Notes under the pieces: generated by a model
Databases searched by the model: none
Told to the model about the DNA's origin: nothing
The model's input: only the letters and a program-made list of their open reading frames with translations
Position numbers and translations under genes: made by a program
Assembly: GCA_022775045.1 (NCBI GenBank)
Contig: JALFLB010000041.1
Coordinates: forward strand, 1 to 34,746
Length of the DNA: 34,746 nt
Direction: 5' to 3'
From: Agathobacter sp.
GTDB lineage: Bacteria > Bacillota > Clostridia > Lachnospirales > Lachnospiraceae
Part shown: positions 7,862 to 16,056 of the stretch, piece after piece
How the letters are laid out: every line of letters begins with the position of its first letter
Position numbering within the stretch: the stretch's first letter is position 1

Positions 7862-8851
7862 CTAATCCGATAATGTTGCCTTCATAATTGCCTTGATGGA
7901 ATGCATACGGTTCTCCGCCTCATCAAAGACAACGGAGCGCTCACTCTCAAACACTTCATCCGTAACCTCAAGCTCCGAAAGTCCGAACTTCTCGTATACC
8001 TGCTGCCCGATTGTGGTCTTAAGATCGTGGAATGCCGGCAGACAGTGCATGAAAATAGCTGTTGGCTTTGCATTCTCAAATGCTTTCGCATTTACCTGAT
8101 ACGGTTTTAAGTCATTAATACGTTCTGCCCATACTTCTTCCGGCTCACCCATAGATACCCACACATCTGTATAGATCACATCCGCATCCTTTGTCGCCTC
8201 TGCTACATTGTCCGTCAGCGTAATGGTGGCACCTGTCTGTGATGCCACATCAGCACAATAGTCTACCAGCTTTTTATCCGGGTAATACTTCGGATTGGTG
8301 CAGGCGACAAAGTGCATGCCAAGCTTTGCACAGGTAACCATAAGGGAATTGCCCATGTTATAGCGGGCATCTCCCATGTAGACAAACTTCACCCCTTTTA
8401 TTGTTCCAAGATGCTCCCGAATCGTCAGCATATCGGCTATCATCTGGGTCGGATGGGCCTCATTGGTCAGTCCATTCCACACCGGTACCCCGGCATACTT
8501 TGCCAATTCCTCGACAATCTCCTGCCCGTATCCACGGTACTCAATTCCGTCAAACATTCTTCCAAGCACCCGTGCAGTATCTGGTATGCTCTCCTTTTTT
8601 CCAATCTGGGAACCGCTCGGATCTAAGTATGTCACATGCATACCAAGGTCATGGGCGGCCACCTCAAAAGAGCATCGGGTTCTGGTACTCGTTTTCTCAA
8701 AAATCAATGCGATATTTTTTCCCATCAAGCTGTCATGATGAATGCCCTGACGTTTCTTTTCCTTAAGTTCCGCAGACAGATCAATCAGATGGGTAATCTC
8801 CTCCGGTGTAAAATCCATCATTTTTAAAAAATTACGTCCCTTTAGACTCAT
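7862..8851 (-). CDS. argF: ornithine carbamoyltransferase
   Basis: The enzyme makes citrulline from ornithine and carbamoyl phosphate. The 329 residues include the carbamoyl-phosphate loop STRTR (55-59), the motif HPTQMIADM in the middle, and the ornithine-binding HCLPAFHD with the catalytic Cys at 270. The length fits both anabolic ArgF and catabolic ArcB. No arginine deiminase or carbamate kinase gene is nearby, so the anabolic reading is preferred but not proven. AAGGAGGAAGAGCA precedes the ATG. It is first in the argF-birA-(DUF6145-like)-coaX-dusB run, an unusual set of partners for an arginine gene. Confidence 0.94.
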   Translation of the reverse strand: MSLKGRNFLKMMDFTPEEITHLIDLSAELKEKKRQGIHHDSLMGKNIALIFEKTSTRTRCSFEVAAHDLGMHVTYLDPSGSQIGKKESIPDTARVLGRMFDGIEYRGYGQEIVEELAKYAGVPVWNGLTNEAHPTQMIADMLTIREHLGTIKGVKFVYMGDARYNMGNSLMVTCAKLGMHFVACTNPKYYPDKKLVDYCADVASQTGATITLTDNVAEATKDADVIYTDVWVSMGEPEEVWAERINDLKPYQVNAKAFENAKPTAIFMHCLPAFHDLKTTIGQQVYEKFGLSELEVTDEVFESERSVVFDEAENRMHSIKAIMKATLSD

Positions 8852-8881
8852 TGCTCTTCCTCCTTGTTTTTCAATGAAGCT

Positions 8882-8910
8882 ATTTTACTCCATTTGATCA
8901 GATATTACAA
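8882..8910 (-). promoter_or_regulatory. sigma-A-type promoter of argF operon
   Basis: On the minus strand, TTGTAA (8905-8910) and TAAAAT (8882-8887) are spaced by 17 bases. The start codon is about 30 bases downstream of the -10. No clear ARG box was seen. Confidence 0.65.
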
Positions 8911-8911
8911 G

Positions 8912-8951
8912 AAAAAGCGGATGTTTCACTTTTCCTGTAAAACATCCGCTT
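8912..8951 (-). terminator. intrinsic terminator of SleB-like gene
   Basis: A perfect 12-base stem (8915-8926 with 8940-8951) has a 13-base loop. On the minus strand it is followed by TTTTTC. It lies 19 bases beyond the stop of the upstream hydrolase gene and just before the argF promoter. Confidence 0.9.
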
Positions 8952-8969
8952 AAAAACTTCTTTCAATAT

Positions 8970-10226
8970 TTAATAAAATACAATTGGTCCAATGACAACA
9001 CCGGCATGACCACTGGATGCCAGCTTAAAATACTTTGCGCCGCCTGTCGGATCACTTCCGCCAAGCGCTGCGCGTGCTGCCTGTCTTGCACTTGAACTCA
9101 CACCACTGGCAAGTCTCGCTTCAAGTCTGCCGGAAGATGCCGGTCCAAACTGTCCGCTCTGATAAATAACGCTGTAAAGAGAATTGGGAAAACTTCCACT
9201 GTGTACACGATTGACCACAACTGCTCCAACTGCAGTCATACACTGGGATCCACATCCTCCCGCTTCGCACTGAATCAACGCTGCAAGCAATGTCTCCTCA
9301 TCGGCGGTTGCTGCAAGAGATGTTCCCTGTGAAGACCCGGACGGTGCAGTCTGTCCGCTCCCACCAGTGGATGCACTCTTTGCGGCTGCCTGACGCGCCT
9401 CCTCTGCCTTTCGTTCTTCCTCGGCTTTCAATGCGGCTGCCTCTTCTTCTATTGTGACTGCCTTACCGGTCTTCAGACTGACAGTGACAAACTCTTCACT
9501 GACATAGCAGGTCTTTGAATCTACTTTGACGGCTACCCAGCCTTTCTTTTCATCTGCTTTCGTGTCCACAGTAAACTTCTCACCTGAAGCTACTGCTTTA
9601 ACCACTTCCGCATCTGTGCTTGGAGATTTGCGGATGCGAAGTCCATCACTCATTACTTTCGCAACGGTATCACAATGTTTCTTCGCATACTTATATGCTT
9701 CCTCTCCTGTCACACAATAATCATTCTTAACGTAGCCCTTGACATTTCCTGATGCAATCTTGGTCCAGGTACTTCCCTCTTTTTTGATTACTGCGCGGTC
9801 ACCTTTATACATCTTGCCAACGATTTCTGAATCTGCATCTGCCTTTGCCCGAACATACAGAAAATCATCAACCTTTGCCATCAGCTTATCCTGCCACTCT
9901 TTTTCTTCCTCGGAAACCGACTCGCTTTCACTCTCCATCGTAACTTTCTCCGGCTCTTCAGTTGTCAATTGTTCTGCTGAAGCGGCAACCATTCCAACAT
10001 CTTCTCTCTCAACAAAAACATAACCGTCTAACACATCGGCTGCTTCCATCTCATACTCGTTCATGACAACTGCCACACCGGCAATTCCATTTTTATCGAG
10101 CTGTGTCTCCGCTGCATTATTGGTATCTGCAGCGCCTGCTCCGTTGCCAGTAACTGCGGTGATTGATAACGCGATTGCAAGACTAACAACTGCAATACTC
10201 TCAATCACTTTCTTGTTTGCTTTCAT
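8970..10226 (-). CDS. secreted SH3-domain cell wall hydrolase, SleB/CwlJ type
   Basis: This is a predicted exported peptidoglycan hydrolase of 418 residues. It has a signal peptide (1-33, basic start then hydrophobic run ending in GAGAA), an acidic Glu/Ser-rich segment (83-110), and two bacterial SH3 repeats (about 121-172 and 185-250, wall binding). A short Glu/Ala coiled stretch (258-285) and a Ser/Gly/Gln linker follow, then a C-terminal Hydrolase_2 (SleB-like) domain from about 309. The domain's key Glu is in LIQCEAGG (Glu321), with VGAVVVNRVHSGSFPNSL following. ACGGAGGTTCATA precedes the ATG. It is monocistronic, with its own promoter, WalR-type box and terminator. The SleB-like domain does not prove a germination role, because many Lachnospiraceae use it in vegetative wall enzymes. 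Confidence 0.9.
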   Translation of the reverse strand: MKANKKVIESIAVVSLAIALSITAVTGNGAGAADTNNAAETQLDKNGIAGVAVVMNEYEMEAADVLDGYVFVEREDVGMVAASAEQLTTEEPEKVTMESESESVSEEEKEWQDKLMAKVDDFLYVRAKADADSEIVGKMYKGDRAVIKKEGSTWTKIASGNVKGYVKNDYCVTGEEAYKYAKKHCDTVAKVMSDGLRIRKSPSTDAEVVKAVASGEKFTVDTKADEKKGWVAVKVDSKTCYVSEEFVTVSLKTGKAVTIEEEAAALKAEEERKAEEARQAAAKSASTGGSGQTAPSGSSQGTSLAATADEETLLAALIQCEAGGCGSQCMTAVGAVVVNRVHSGSFPNSLYSVIYQSGQFGPASSGRLEARLASGVSSSARQAARAALGGSDPTGGAKYFKLASSGHAGVVIGPIVFY

Positions 10227-10253
10227 TATGAACCTCCGTATTTGTTTTAACGC

Positions 10254-10259
10254 ATTATA
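10254..10259 (-). promoter_or_regulatory. possible second, activator-type promoter (-10 only) of SleB-like gene
   Basis: TATAAT lies on the minus strand about 28 bases before the start codon, without a recognisable -35. Together with the upstream WalR-type box this could be an activator-dependent promoter. Confidence 0.4.
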
Positions 10260-10309
10260 TGCAGTAAGTATTACACTTATGTTGCGTTTTTAAACACTTT
10301 ATTTCAAAT

Positions 10310-10326
10310 GTTACAAGTTTGTTACA
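10310..10326 (-). promoter_or_regulatory. WalR (YycF)-type operator
   Basis: On the minus strand the sequence reads TGTAAC, five bases, TGTAAC. This matches the two half-sites of the WalR consensus with the correct spacing. It lies just downstream of the consensus promoter (10333-10361) and about 50 bases upstream of the second -10, ahead of a wall hydrolase gene, the classic WalRK target class. Confidence 0.55.
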
Positions 10327-10332
10327 GTCGGT

Positions 10333-10361
10333 ATTGTAGCATACAGAATCGTGTTTGTCAA
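10333..10361 (-). promoter_or_regulatory. sigma-A promoter of SleB-like gene
   Basis: On the minus strand, TTGACA (10356-10361) and TACAAT (10333-10338) have 17 bases between them. This implies a leader of about 100 bases that contains the WalR-type box at its start. Confidence 0.85.
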
Positions 10362-10415
10362 ATATTTGGAAGAAAATTGGGTATTACCCTCCACATTTAC
10401 ATATTTTTTACGCCA

Positions 10416-10451
10416 AAAATGGGTGTGCCTAACACAGCGGGCACCCATTTT
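10416..10451 (-). terminator. terminator of small membrane protein gene
   Basis: The inverted repeat AAAATGGGTG...GCC / GGC-ACCCATTTT has a 9-base loop and one bulged base. It is A-rich on one side and T-rich on the other, so it can work in both directions. It sits about 50 bases beyond the stop at 10504. Confidence 0.75.
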
Positions 10452-10503
10452 CTTCTTCTCTGTCGACAAATTGTTACATTTTTTACATCCTCTTTAACAT
10501 TTC

Positions 10504-10797
10504 TCAAGGAAAAATCTCTCTCAAAACTGCAGAAATCAATCGGTTTTCTTCCTCTTCTTCCTGCCTTTTCTCTACCACTGGTACTGCTTTTTCCTCTTTT
10601 GGCTCCTCATCCTCCTGCAGTACAGCCTGTAAATACTCCTCCACATTTGCTACAACCCGGTCAATCTTTTTTTGTACAACGGCCGTTCGATGCGATATCA
10701 CCAGCAAAATCATCAGAGAAACTACCTGCATGCCCCCAAATGTTCCCAGCACCAATTCTCTCCAGTAGGTTTGTATCCATGCCATTACGATTGTCAT
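10504..10797 (-). CDS. small single-pass membrane protein with coiled-coil tail
   Basis: This 97-residue protein starts with a short segment, then one hydrophobic helix (about 15-36, VLGTFGGMQVVSLMILLVI), a likely coiled coil (about 38-63) and a highly acidic Glu/Lys stretch ending in a short amphipathic helix (RLISAVLREIF). GGAGGT sits 7 bases before the ATG, a textbook spacing. It stands alone between terminators, divergent from murG. I do not recognise the family. The layout resembles small scaffold or anchor proteins of division or secretion machines, but nothing proves it. Confidence 0.65.
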   Translation of the reverse strand: MTIVMAWIQTYWRELVLGTFGGMQVVSLMILLVISHRTAVVQKKIDRVVANVEEYLQAVLQEDEEPKEEKAVPVVEKRQEEEEENRLISAVLREIFP

Positions 10798-10917
10798 ATT
10801 TCATACCTCCATTTCATATATATGTAACTGTTTGGAACAATTCTATTATAATGAAAGAAAACATTCTCTGGAATATCCATTCGGTCGCAAGTTTCGACAG
10901 CAAAACTGCTTCTCATC

Positions 10918-10948
10918 TTGACTTTTTACACTGAAAGTATAATATAAT
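10918..10948 (+). promoter_or_regulatory. promoter of murG
   Basis: TTGACT (10918-10923) is followed by overlapping -10 candidates: TAATAT at 10940 (spacer 16), and TATAAT at 10938 (14) or 10943 (19). The exact start is therefore ambiguous. Confidence 0.6.
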
Positions 10949-10997
10949 TGAGGAACTACAGATACTATGATATGACAGATAGAGAGGATACACTCTT

Positions 10998-12074
10998 ATG
11001 GAAAAAAAGAAAAAAATCGTAATGACCGGCGGCGGAACTGCAGGTCATGTCACCCCTAATATTGCGCTGATGCCTGCATTGCAAGAGGCCGGCTACGACA
11101 TTACTTATATTGGTTCCTACAACGGCATGGAAAAAGAACTGATTGAAGCTCAGAACATTCCTTATATCGGTATCTCCTCCGGCAAACTTCGTCGATATTT
11201 TGACTGGAAGAATTTCACCGATCCATTTAAGGTTCTGAAAGGCTACTCACAAGCCATCTCTCTTTTAAAGAAAATCAAACCGGATGTAGTTTTCTCCAAG
11301 GGCGGCTTTGTTTCGGTTCCGGTTGTGCTCGCTGCAAAACATTGTCATATTCCGGCAATCATCCACGAATCCGATATTACCCCTGGATTAGCCAACCGTA
11401 TCGCAATCCGCGGCGCCCAAAAAGTCTGTTGCAACTTCCCGGAAACTATGAAATATCTTCCTGCTGAAAAGGCAGTTCTGACCGGATCACCAATCCGACG
11501 TGAACTATTTTCCGGTAACGCCGATGCTGCTATTCATCTCTGTGGATTTCCTGACCACAGCAAGCCGGTACTCCTCATTGTCGGGGGAAGCTCCGGTTCT
11601 AAAGTGATTAACGATGCCGTACGCAAAATACTCCCTGAGCTGCTTGAGCAGTTCTATATCATCCATCTCTGTGGAAAAGGCAATCTGGACAATCAATTAA
11701 CAGGTGTGATTGGTTATGCACAGTTTGAATACGCAAGCACAGAACTTACGGACCTGTTCGCACTGGCGGATATAGCAATCTCCCGCGCAGGCGCAAACTC
11801 CATCTGTGAGCTCCTCGCCCTGCATAAGCCAAACATTCTGATTCCACTTTCTGCTGCAGCCAGTCGTGGTGACCAGATTCTGAATGCCCAATCCTTTGAA
11901 AAACAGGGATTTTCTTATGTTTTGAAAGAGGAAAATCTTACAGAACAATCGCTGCTTGATGCAGTCCGAGATGTGTATAAAAACCGCAACCAGTACCTCA
12001 AAGCAATGTCCGAAAGCGGACAGATGGATTCCATCGGAACCATCCTTGAGTTGATCAAAAAAGAAGCAAAATAG
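10998..12074 (+). CDS. murG: UDP-GlcNAc:undecaprenyl-PP-MurNAc-pentapeptide GlcNAc transferase (MurG)
   Basis: The enzyme adds GlcNAc to lipid I to make lipid II, at the inner face of the membrane. The 358 residues are of normal length. The N-terminal Rossmann domain carries [15 protein letters not shown], with [11 protein letters not shown] following. The C-terminal domain has [13 protein letters not shown] and the donor-site motif [24 protein letters not shown], then SRGDQ, where many MurG have HQ.xNA. GAGAGGA precedes the ATG by about 9 bases. It is isolated, not among mur/fts genes. An orphan murG outside the division cluster is known in several Clostridia, so it may be the only copy or a second one. 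Confidence 0.92.
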   Translation: MEKKKKIVMTGGGTAGHVTPNIALMPALQEAGYDITYIGSYNGMEKELIEAQNIPYIGISSGKLRRYFDWKNFTDPFKVLKGYSQAISLLKKIKPDVVFSKGGFVSVPVVLAAKHCHIPAIIHESDITPGLANRIAIRGAQKVCCNFPETMKYLPAEKAVLTGSPIRRELFSGNADAAIHLCGFPDHSKPVLLIVGGSSGSKVINDAVRKILPELLEQFYIIHLCGKGNLDNQLTGVIGYAQFEYASTELTDLFALADIAISRAGANSICELLALHKPNILIPLSAAASRGDQILNAQSFEKQGFSYVLKEENLTEQSLLDAVRDVYKNRNQYLKAMSESGQMDSIGTILELIKKEAK

Positions 12075-12086
12075 ATGCCGTTGAAA

Positions 12087-12126
12087 AGCTCCAGGTGCTG
12101 CCGACACCCCGGTATGGCCCGGAGCT
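12087..12126. terminator. hairpin between convergent murG and HIT gene
   Basis: AGCTCC (12087-12092) pairs with GGAGCT (12121-12126), with an inner GGTG/CACC stem (12094-12097/12105-12108). T-rich sequence follows on the plus strand and A/T-rich sequence on the minus strand. It fills the whole gap between the two stop codons, so it probably serves both. Confidence 0.6.
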
Positions 12127-12131
12127 ATTTC

Positions 12132-12542
12132 TTACATCTTCATCTCACCACAGATCTTCTTCAAATCCTCGTCTGAAAAATCTTTGTGATTCCACTCCAT
12201 AATTGCTTTCTCACCTGCATAACGTGGAATTAAGTGCATGTGAAAATGAAAAACCGTCTGACCTGCAACTTCACCATTGTTCTGCAAAACATTGTAACCA
12301 TCACAACCAAGTACCTTTTTTTCGTGTGTAATAACTTTCTTTGCAAGCTTCGCAGCCTTACCAAGTATCTCATCATCAATCTCAAGGATATTAGCATAAT
12401 GCTGCTTTGGAAGAATCAGGGTATGTCCTTTTGTTGCCGGGCTGTTATCTAAAATCACACGGAAATCCTCATCTTCAAAAATTGTGTTTGTCGGAATCTG
12501 CCCGTTTGCCAGTTTACAAAAAATACAATTCTCATCTTTCAT
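12132..12542 (-). CDS. HIT family nucleotide-binding hydrolase
   Basis: This is a 136-residue histidine-triad protein, probably a purine nucleoside phosphoramidate or dinucleotide hydrolase. The triad is HFHMH (99-103) within HMHLIPRY. N-terminal CIFC plus downstream His residues may bind zinc, as in many bacterial HIT proteins. The start at 12542 is chosen because GAGGAGG lies 9 bases upstream; the ATG at 12551 is only one base from that site and too close. It is last in the rhomboid/flavoprotein/HIT run, with a small gap from the flavoprotein. Confidence 0.92.
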   Translation of the reverse strand: MKDENCIFCKLANGQIPTNTIFEDEDFRVILDNSPATKGHTLILPKQHYANILEIDDEILGKAAKLAKKVITHEKKVLGCDGYNVLQNNGEVAGQTVFHFHMHLIPRYAGEKAIMEWNHKDFSDEDLKKICGEMKM

Positions 12543-12557
12543 GATTCTCATCCTCCT

Positions 12558-13547
12558 CTAAAATATAAAAATCTGATCCAACATCCGAAGTGTCTTGAAA
12601 TTACCCTTCGCCGTCATCTCGCCTGTCATAAATGCTCTCTGGAAAGTCATTCTTCCATCTACAATGGACTGCATAACATCGCTGCTGAGTTTTGCCATCA
12701 CATCGATATTATCTTCTTCTCCATAATGAATCGTAAGTTCCCCGTTATTAATTCCCACATACAGCGGTTTTTTTGCTCCTTCAACCATAAAGGAATAGCT
12801 TGCTTGAAACTCTTCTGGTGGGACAAAATGGCTTTCAAATTCCTTGACAAACGGTGTCTCCATCTCATAATCCGACTGTCCAAGCATATCCTTGAACATG
12901 GAAGCCAGTTCTTCTATGTCCTCTTTCTGCTGCTTTACGTAAGTATCATCTGAGACATATTTAGACAACTGCTCGCTCTCCTGCGGCGTCAGATTCAACT
13001 GCTGCGTCCTTAATACACTCTGTCGTACGGCCTGATTGCTGGTTGGAAGATTCTTAATCTTCTGGGAAATGGTTCTGTAAAGATTTTCTGCCTTCTTTTC
13101 AATAATCAGGGTATAATCCTTATTCATCTGGAAGGTCACAAGATCCTCTACATAACCGCACAGACCTGCACATGGCAATCCCCCAAGCATCTCCCACGCA
13201 TTAGCCAGTGTCATCTCACCTTCCCGCTCGCCATAGGTCGTTGACATCACAATCGGCTGCATATATGTATTGCTGATTTTCTCCTTGTCTCCATACAACC
13301 AGCATGCATCCAGAAACTGCTGCATATATCCACCAATTCCCAGCCATTCTACAGTTGTAGCAAGAATAATTCCATCTGCTTCCTTAAATGTCTGTGGAAG
13401 CGTTGCAATCTCATTCTTGTGTTCGTATATATTAAATCTTTTAATCGATACACGAAGTTCCCGAAGTACATCCTCCATCTTTCCTAAAACATAAAGGGTT
13501 GGATCATCGAGCAACCCTCTTCCACCGTAATAGATATTAATCTTCAT
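12558..13547 (-). CDS. flavodoxin/FMN-reductase-like protein fused to SCP2 sterol-carrier domain
   Basis: This 329-residue protein has two parts. Residues 1-160 resemble NADPH-dependent FMN reductase/flavodoxin folds: an initial strand with an FMN-loop-like YYGGRG, DGIILATTVEWLGIGGYMQQFLD, VMSTTYGE, and LPCAGLCGYVED. Residues about 235-329 look like an SCP2 lipid-binding domain: GINNGELTIHYGEEDNIDVM, then IVDGRMTFQRAFMTGEMTAKG. A charged helical linker joins them. SCP2 domains bind hydrophobic ligands, so redox chemistry on a lipid-like substrate is possible but unproven. AGAGAGG precedes the ATG and the rhomboid stop is 24 bases upstream. No conserved redox cysteine pair is evident. Confidence 0.75.
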   Translation of the reverse strand: MKINIYYGGRGLLDDPTLYVLGKMEDVLRELRVSIKRFNIYEHKNEIATLPQTFKEADGIILATTVEWLGIGGYMQQFLDACWLYGDKEKISNTYMQPIVMSTTYGEREGEMTLANAWEMLGGLPCAGLCGYVEDLVTFQMNKDYTLIIEKKAENLYRTISQKIKNLPTSNQAVRQSVLRTQQLNLTPQESEQLSKYVSDDTYVKQQKEDIEELASMFKDMLGQSDYEMETPFVKEFESHFVPPEEFQASYSFMVEGAKKPLYVGINNGELTIHYGEEDNIDVMAKLSSDVMQSIVDGRMTFQRAFMTGEMTAKGNFKTLRMLDQIFIF

Positions 13548-13571
13548 CTGTAACCTCTCTTTACTATGCTA

Positions 13572-14198
13572 TTAATTAGTATATGAATTTTCAAAGGTAA
13601 AATCAACCGTTTTACGTTGTTTCCGATATAAAATAATTCCCATCACAAACCCCATAAGCAGTCCTCCTATATGCCCCCAGTTATCCACATCACCACTACT
13701 GATTCCATAATAAAGACTGATTACAATCATAAAGAGAAGTCCTTTTCCTGTCAGCGTTTCATACCTGCCTTTATGGCGGATGACAATCCAAAGCAAAGCA
13801 CCAATAATCCCAAAGATTGCGCCGGATGCCCCAGCAGAAACTGCATAATCACCGCTATGCAACATTTGCAAATAGGAAAGAATACTTCCGCCTACACCTG
13901 CCAGAATGTAAAGAATCAAATATTTGATATGCCCTAATGCATCCTCAAGAATATGTCCGGCGCAGGCGAGAATCAGCATATTATTCATAATATGCTCAAA
14001 TCCAAAGTGCATAAATGTTGCTGTAAATAATCTCCAATACTGCCCCTGCTCAACATAAGGCGGCCACACAGCTCCTGTATTCATCATAAATGTAACATCT
14101 TCTGTATTTCCAATCATCTCCATGATTAGAAAAACAACCACATTAACCGCGACAAGAGCGGTTGTAATTACCGGCTTCTTCATTCTCCCCTGCTGCAT
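13572..14198 (-). CDS. rhomboid family intramembrane serine protease
   Basis: This is a 208-residue polytopic membrane protein with about six helices. The rhomboid catalytic pair is visible: Ser125 in SAGASGAIFG and His176 in NWGHIGGLLMGF. The family HMFFNM-type segment appears as FGFEHIMNNMLILACAG, and the L1-loop region as GQYWRLFTATFMHFG. Rhomboids cleave transmembrane proteins within the membrane; the substrate here is unknown. AGAGGAATTATT precedes the ATG. It has its own promoter 40-70 bases upstream and heads the operon with the flavoprotein and HIT genes. Confidence 0.94.
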   Translation of the reverse strand: MQQGRMKKPVITTALVAVNVVVFLIMEMIGNTEDVTFMMNTGAVWPPYVEQGQYWRLFTATFMHFGFEHIMNNMLILACAGHILEDALGHIKYLILYILAGVGGSILSYLQMLHSGDYAVSAGASGAIFGIIGALLWIVIRHKGRYETLTGKGLLFMIVISLYYGISSGDVDNWGHIGGLLMGFVMGIILYRKQRKTVDFTFENSYTN

Positions 14199-14236
14199 AA
14201 TAATTCCTCTTGCAATCTTATTTTCTTATTATCCTT

Positions 14237-14265
14237 AGTATACTCACTTCTTCCTATAAACACAA
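14237..14265 (-). promoter_or_regulatory. promoter of rhomboid operon
   Basis: On the minus strand, TTGTGT (14260-14265) and TATACT (14237-14242) are separated by 17 bases, just after the FHA gene stop. No terminator separates it from the Tad operon, so read-through is also possible. Confidence 0.6.
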
Positions 14266-14273
14266 GAAGCTGT

Positions 14274-15389
14274 TCAGGTAAAACGGTATCGTATATCTGC
14301 AAAACGAACAATATCATTGCATGCCAGCTTTCTCCGTTCCCTATATGCAAGCGGCTCATCATTGACAAATGTTCCATTGGTTGAATTCAGATCTTCTATA
14401 TAATATACTCCGTCTTCCAGATCGATTCGCGCATGCAGTTGACTTATAGTATCACGATCAATCCTGAAATCTGCATCCTTCCCATAACCGATCCGCAGCA
14501 TTTTGCCTTCAATCCGAATATCCTCGAGCTGATCTGCTCCCTGATATAGAAGTAATCCCCTAGCCCTTCCTTCAAAACTGCTCAAACAAATGGTCGGACG
14601 AATTACCGGTTCCGGTGATACATAAATCTCCTCCTCCGGATAGATTGGTGCAACCGGTTCCTTTTTCCTTATCTCAGGCTCAAGAATTCCTAAATCAATC
14701 AATTTACGTTTTAAGACCTGTAACCACGTCTTCTTTTCAGCCGGTTCCGATTCCTTAAGTTTGTGCCGTTCTTCTTTAGGTTTTGTAACCTGTTGCACCG
14801 GTTCCGGCATTGGAGAAATCGGCTCCTTGCTTACTGATTCCTGTTGCTTTGCCTCCATAATTTCGTTGCGAATATCCACGATTGAATATCCCTCCTGAAG
14901 CGACCTCTCATAAATGCGATATGCTGCGCGCACAACAGCACTGTCTTTGTGATCGATACGTGTCAGAAGATACTCCATAAGCTGCTGAAATTCTTTTTCA
15001 ATTCCCCCTGTCCCCCCCGGATAAACTGTAAAAATGAATTCCTGATTACTGTTTGTAATGTAAATCAACTCCGGATCAAGCATAAGACAACTCGTATGGA
15101 TCAGATTCCATTCTAAAATCTCCATTTCACTACAAATACTGATAATTAAGCGTTCAATAAATGAAAGCCCGATTTCCTTAACTCGACAATACATATCCAG
15201 CGACTGCTTTCCTGAAATATTGTACCAATACTGCCCATTTCCATCTACATACGCTTTTTCTACCGGAAGAAGACCGGTAATTTTTCGTCTTAACATCAGC
15301 CGCTCATCCAGGCCGGCATGCATTCCCACTGGTATTTTCATGTAACTTCCGGTTATATTTCGCTCATATACAATTTCACGGTTAATCAT
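14274..15389 (-). CDS. FHA-domain protein ending the Tad operon (DUF6382-like N-terminus)
   Basis: This is a cytoplasmic 371-residue protein. The N-terminal 175 residues form a globular domain I recall as DUF6382. It is followed by a Pro/Glu/Lys-rich linker (about 185-280). The C-terminal forkhead-associated domain (about 290-370) has IGYGKDADFRI, the key SQLHARI Ser-x-x-His segment and LNSTNGTFVN. FHA domains bind phosphothreonine, so the protein probably reads the output of a Ser/Thr kinase; one is encoded at 27044-28402. The start overlaps the preceding TadE-like gene by 8 bases, so it belongs to the pilus operon. It may regulate or anchor the pilus machine. Confidence 0.85.
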   Translation of the reverse strand: MINREIVYERNITGSYMKIPVGMHAGLDERLMLRRKITGLLPVEKAYVDGNGQYWYNISGKQSLDMYCRVKEIGLSFIERLIISICSEMEILEWNLIHTSCLMLDPELIYITNSNQEFIFTVYPGGTGGIEKEFQQLMEYLLTRIDHKDSAVVRAAYRIYERSLQEGYSIVDIRNEIMEAKQQESVSKEPISPMPEPVQQVTKPKEERHKLKESEPAEKKTWLQVLKRKLIDLGILEPEIRKKEPVAPIYPEEEIYVSPEPVIRPTICLSSFEGRARGLLLYQGADQLEDIRIEGKMLRIGYGKDADFRIDRDTISQLHARIDLEDGVYYIEDLNSTNGTFVNDEPLAYRERRKLACNDIVRFADIRYRFT

Positions 15390-15585
15390 TGGCCACCTCC
15401 TTTAATGTCTGATATTTGTAAAATTCTTTTACCTCCCACATATCCGCAATCTGCTCCTGCTCCTTTTCGTCACGCACTTCTTCATAGCAACAAATTCCAA
15501 TCCTCATTGCAAGCGCCATCGCAAAAATAAATAATGGGACAATATAGGATGCTTCGACGGTATAACTGGCCTTCCACTTCCGCAA
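15382..15585 (-). CDS. TadE-like pseudopilin, short
   Basis: This 67-residue protein has a basic N-terminus and a TadE-type hydrophobic segment (ASYTVEASYIVPLFIFAM, with the conserved T-x-E-A). A short charged C-terminal part follows. The start is a TTG at 15585, because GGAGG sits 8 bases upstream; the ATG inside the GGAGGAATG site is too close and out of frame. It is probably a minor pilin-like component or inner-membrane adaptor of the Tad pilus. It is much shorter than usual TadE (about 130 or more), so its periplasmic-type domain is essentially absent. Confidence 0.72.
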   Translation of the reverse strand: MRKWKASYTVEASYIVPLFIFAMALAMRIGICCYEEVRDEKEQEQIADMWEVKEFYKYQTLKEVAND

Positions 15586-15608
15586 TCTGCATTCCTCCTT
15601 CCACTTTT

Positions 15609-16043
15609 TTACACTAGTATTAAAACTACATATCCCACAAATAAAAAAGGAACAAACGGAATCTGCGCTTTACGATTCTGCTTTTTGATCAAAAGCAAAA
15701 AAAGTGCGACAATCCCGGCAATTGATATGGCAATCATACAAAGATTTACCATTTGAACAGCCGTGAGAAAACAACCAAGACATAACAATACCAGACCATC
15801 CCCATAACCAATGCTCTCCTTTGTGATCCATGCGAAGAGCAGCGTTACACACCCTGGAAGGAACGAAAGTACCGCTATCCAATCGTTCCAGGCGTTTCCT
15901 ATAAACGAAAGAACAACTCCAACCCCACCCATAAATACCATTGGCCAGGAACTAATCTGTTTCTTTCGCAAATCCTCAATTCCCAAGACAGCTAAACCCA
16001 TTAAGGGTATCAACAGCCTGGCTAATCTAATTTTTTCCTGCAT
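15609..16043 (-). CDS. A24-type prepilin peptidase, second copy of operon
   Basis: This is a 144-residue membrane aspartyl protease of the TadV/CpaA class that cleaves the leader of Flp-type prepilins. The two catalytic aspartates fit GIED (Asp24, normally followed by a basic loop as here: LRKKQIS) and GYGD (Asp82, the GxGD motif). Four to five hydrophobic helices surround them. The start at 16043 is chosen because AAGGAG lies 9 bases upstream. The open frame extends to 16112, but only by overlapping the previous gene. The operon has another such enzyme at 22875-23411, so processing may be split between pilin and pseudopilins. Confidence 0.82.
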   Translation of the reverse strand: MQEKIRLARLLIPLMGLAVLGIEDLRKKQISSWPMVFMGGVGVVLSFIGNAWNDWIAVLSFLPGCVTLLFAWITKESIGYGDGLVLLCLGCFLTAVQMVNLCMIAISIAGIVALFLLLIKKQNRKAQIPFVPFLFVGYVVLILV

Positions 16044-16056
16044 ACGCCCCATCTCC

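Noticed and set aside
10464-10490. Second WalR-like site (TGTAAA and TGTAAC on the minus strand)
   Set aside because: The half-sites are three bases apart, not five, and no promoter follows.
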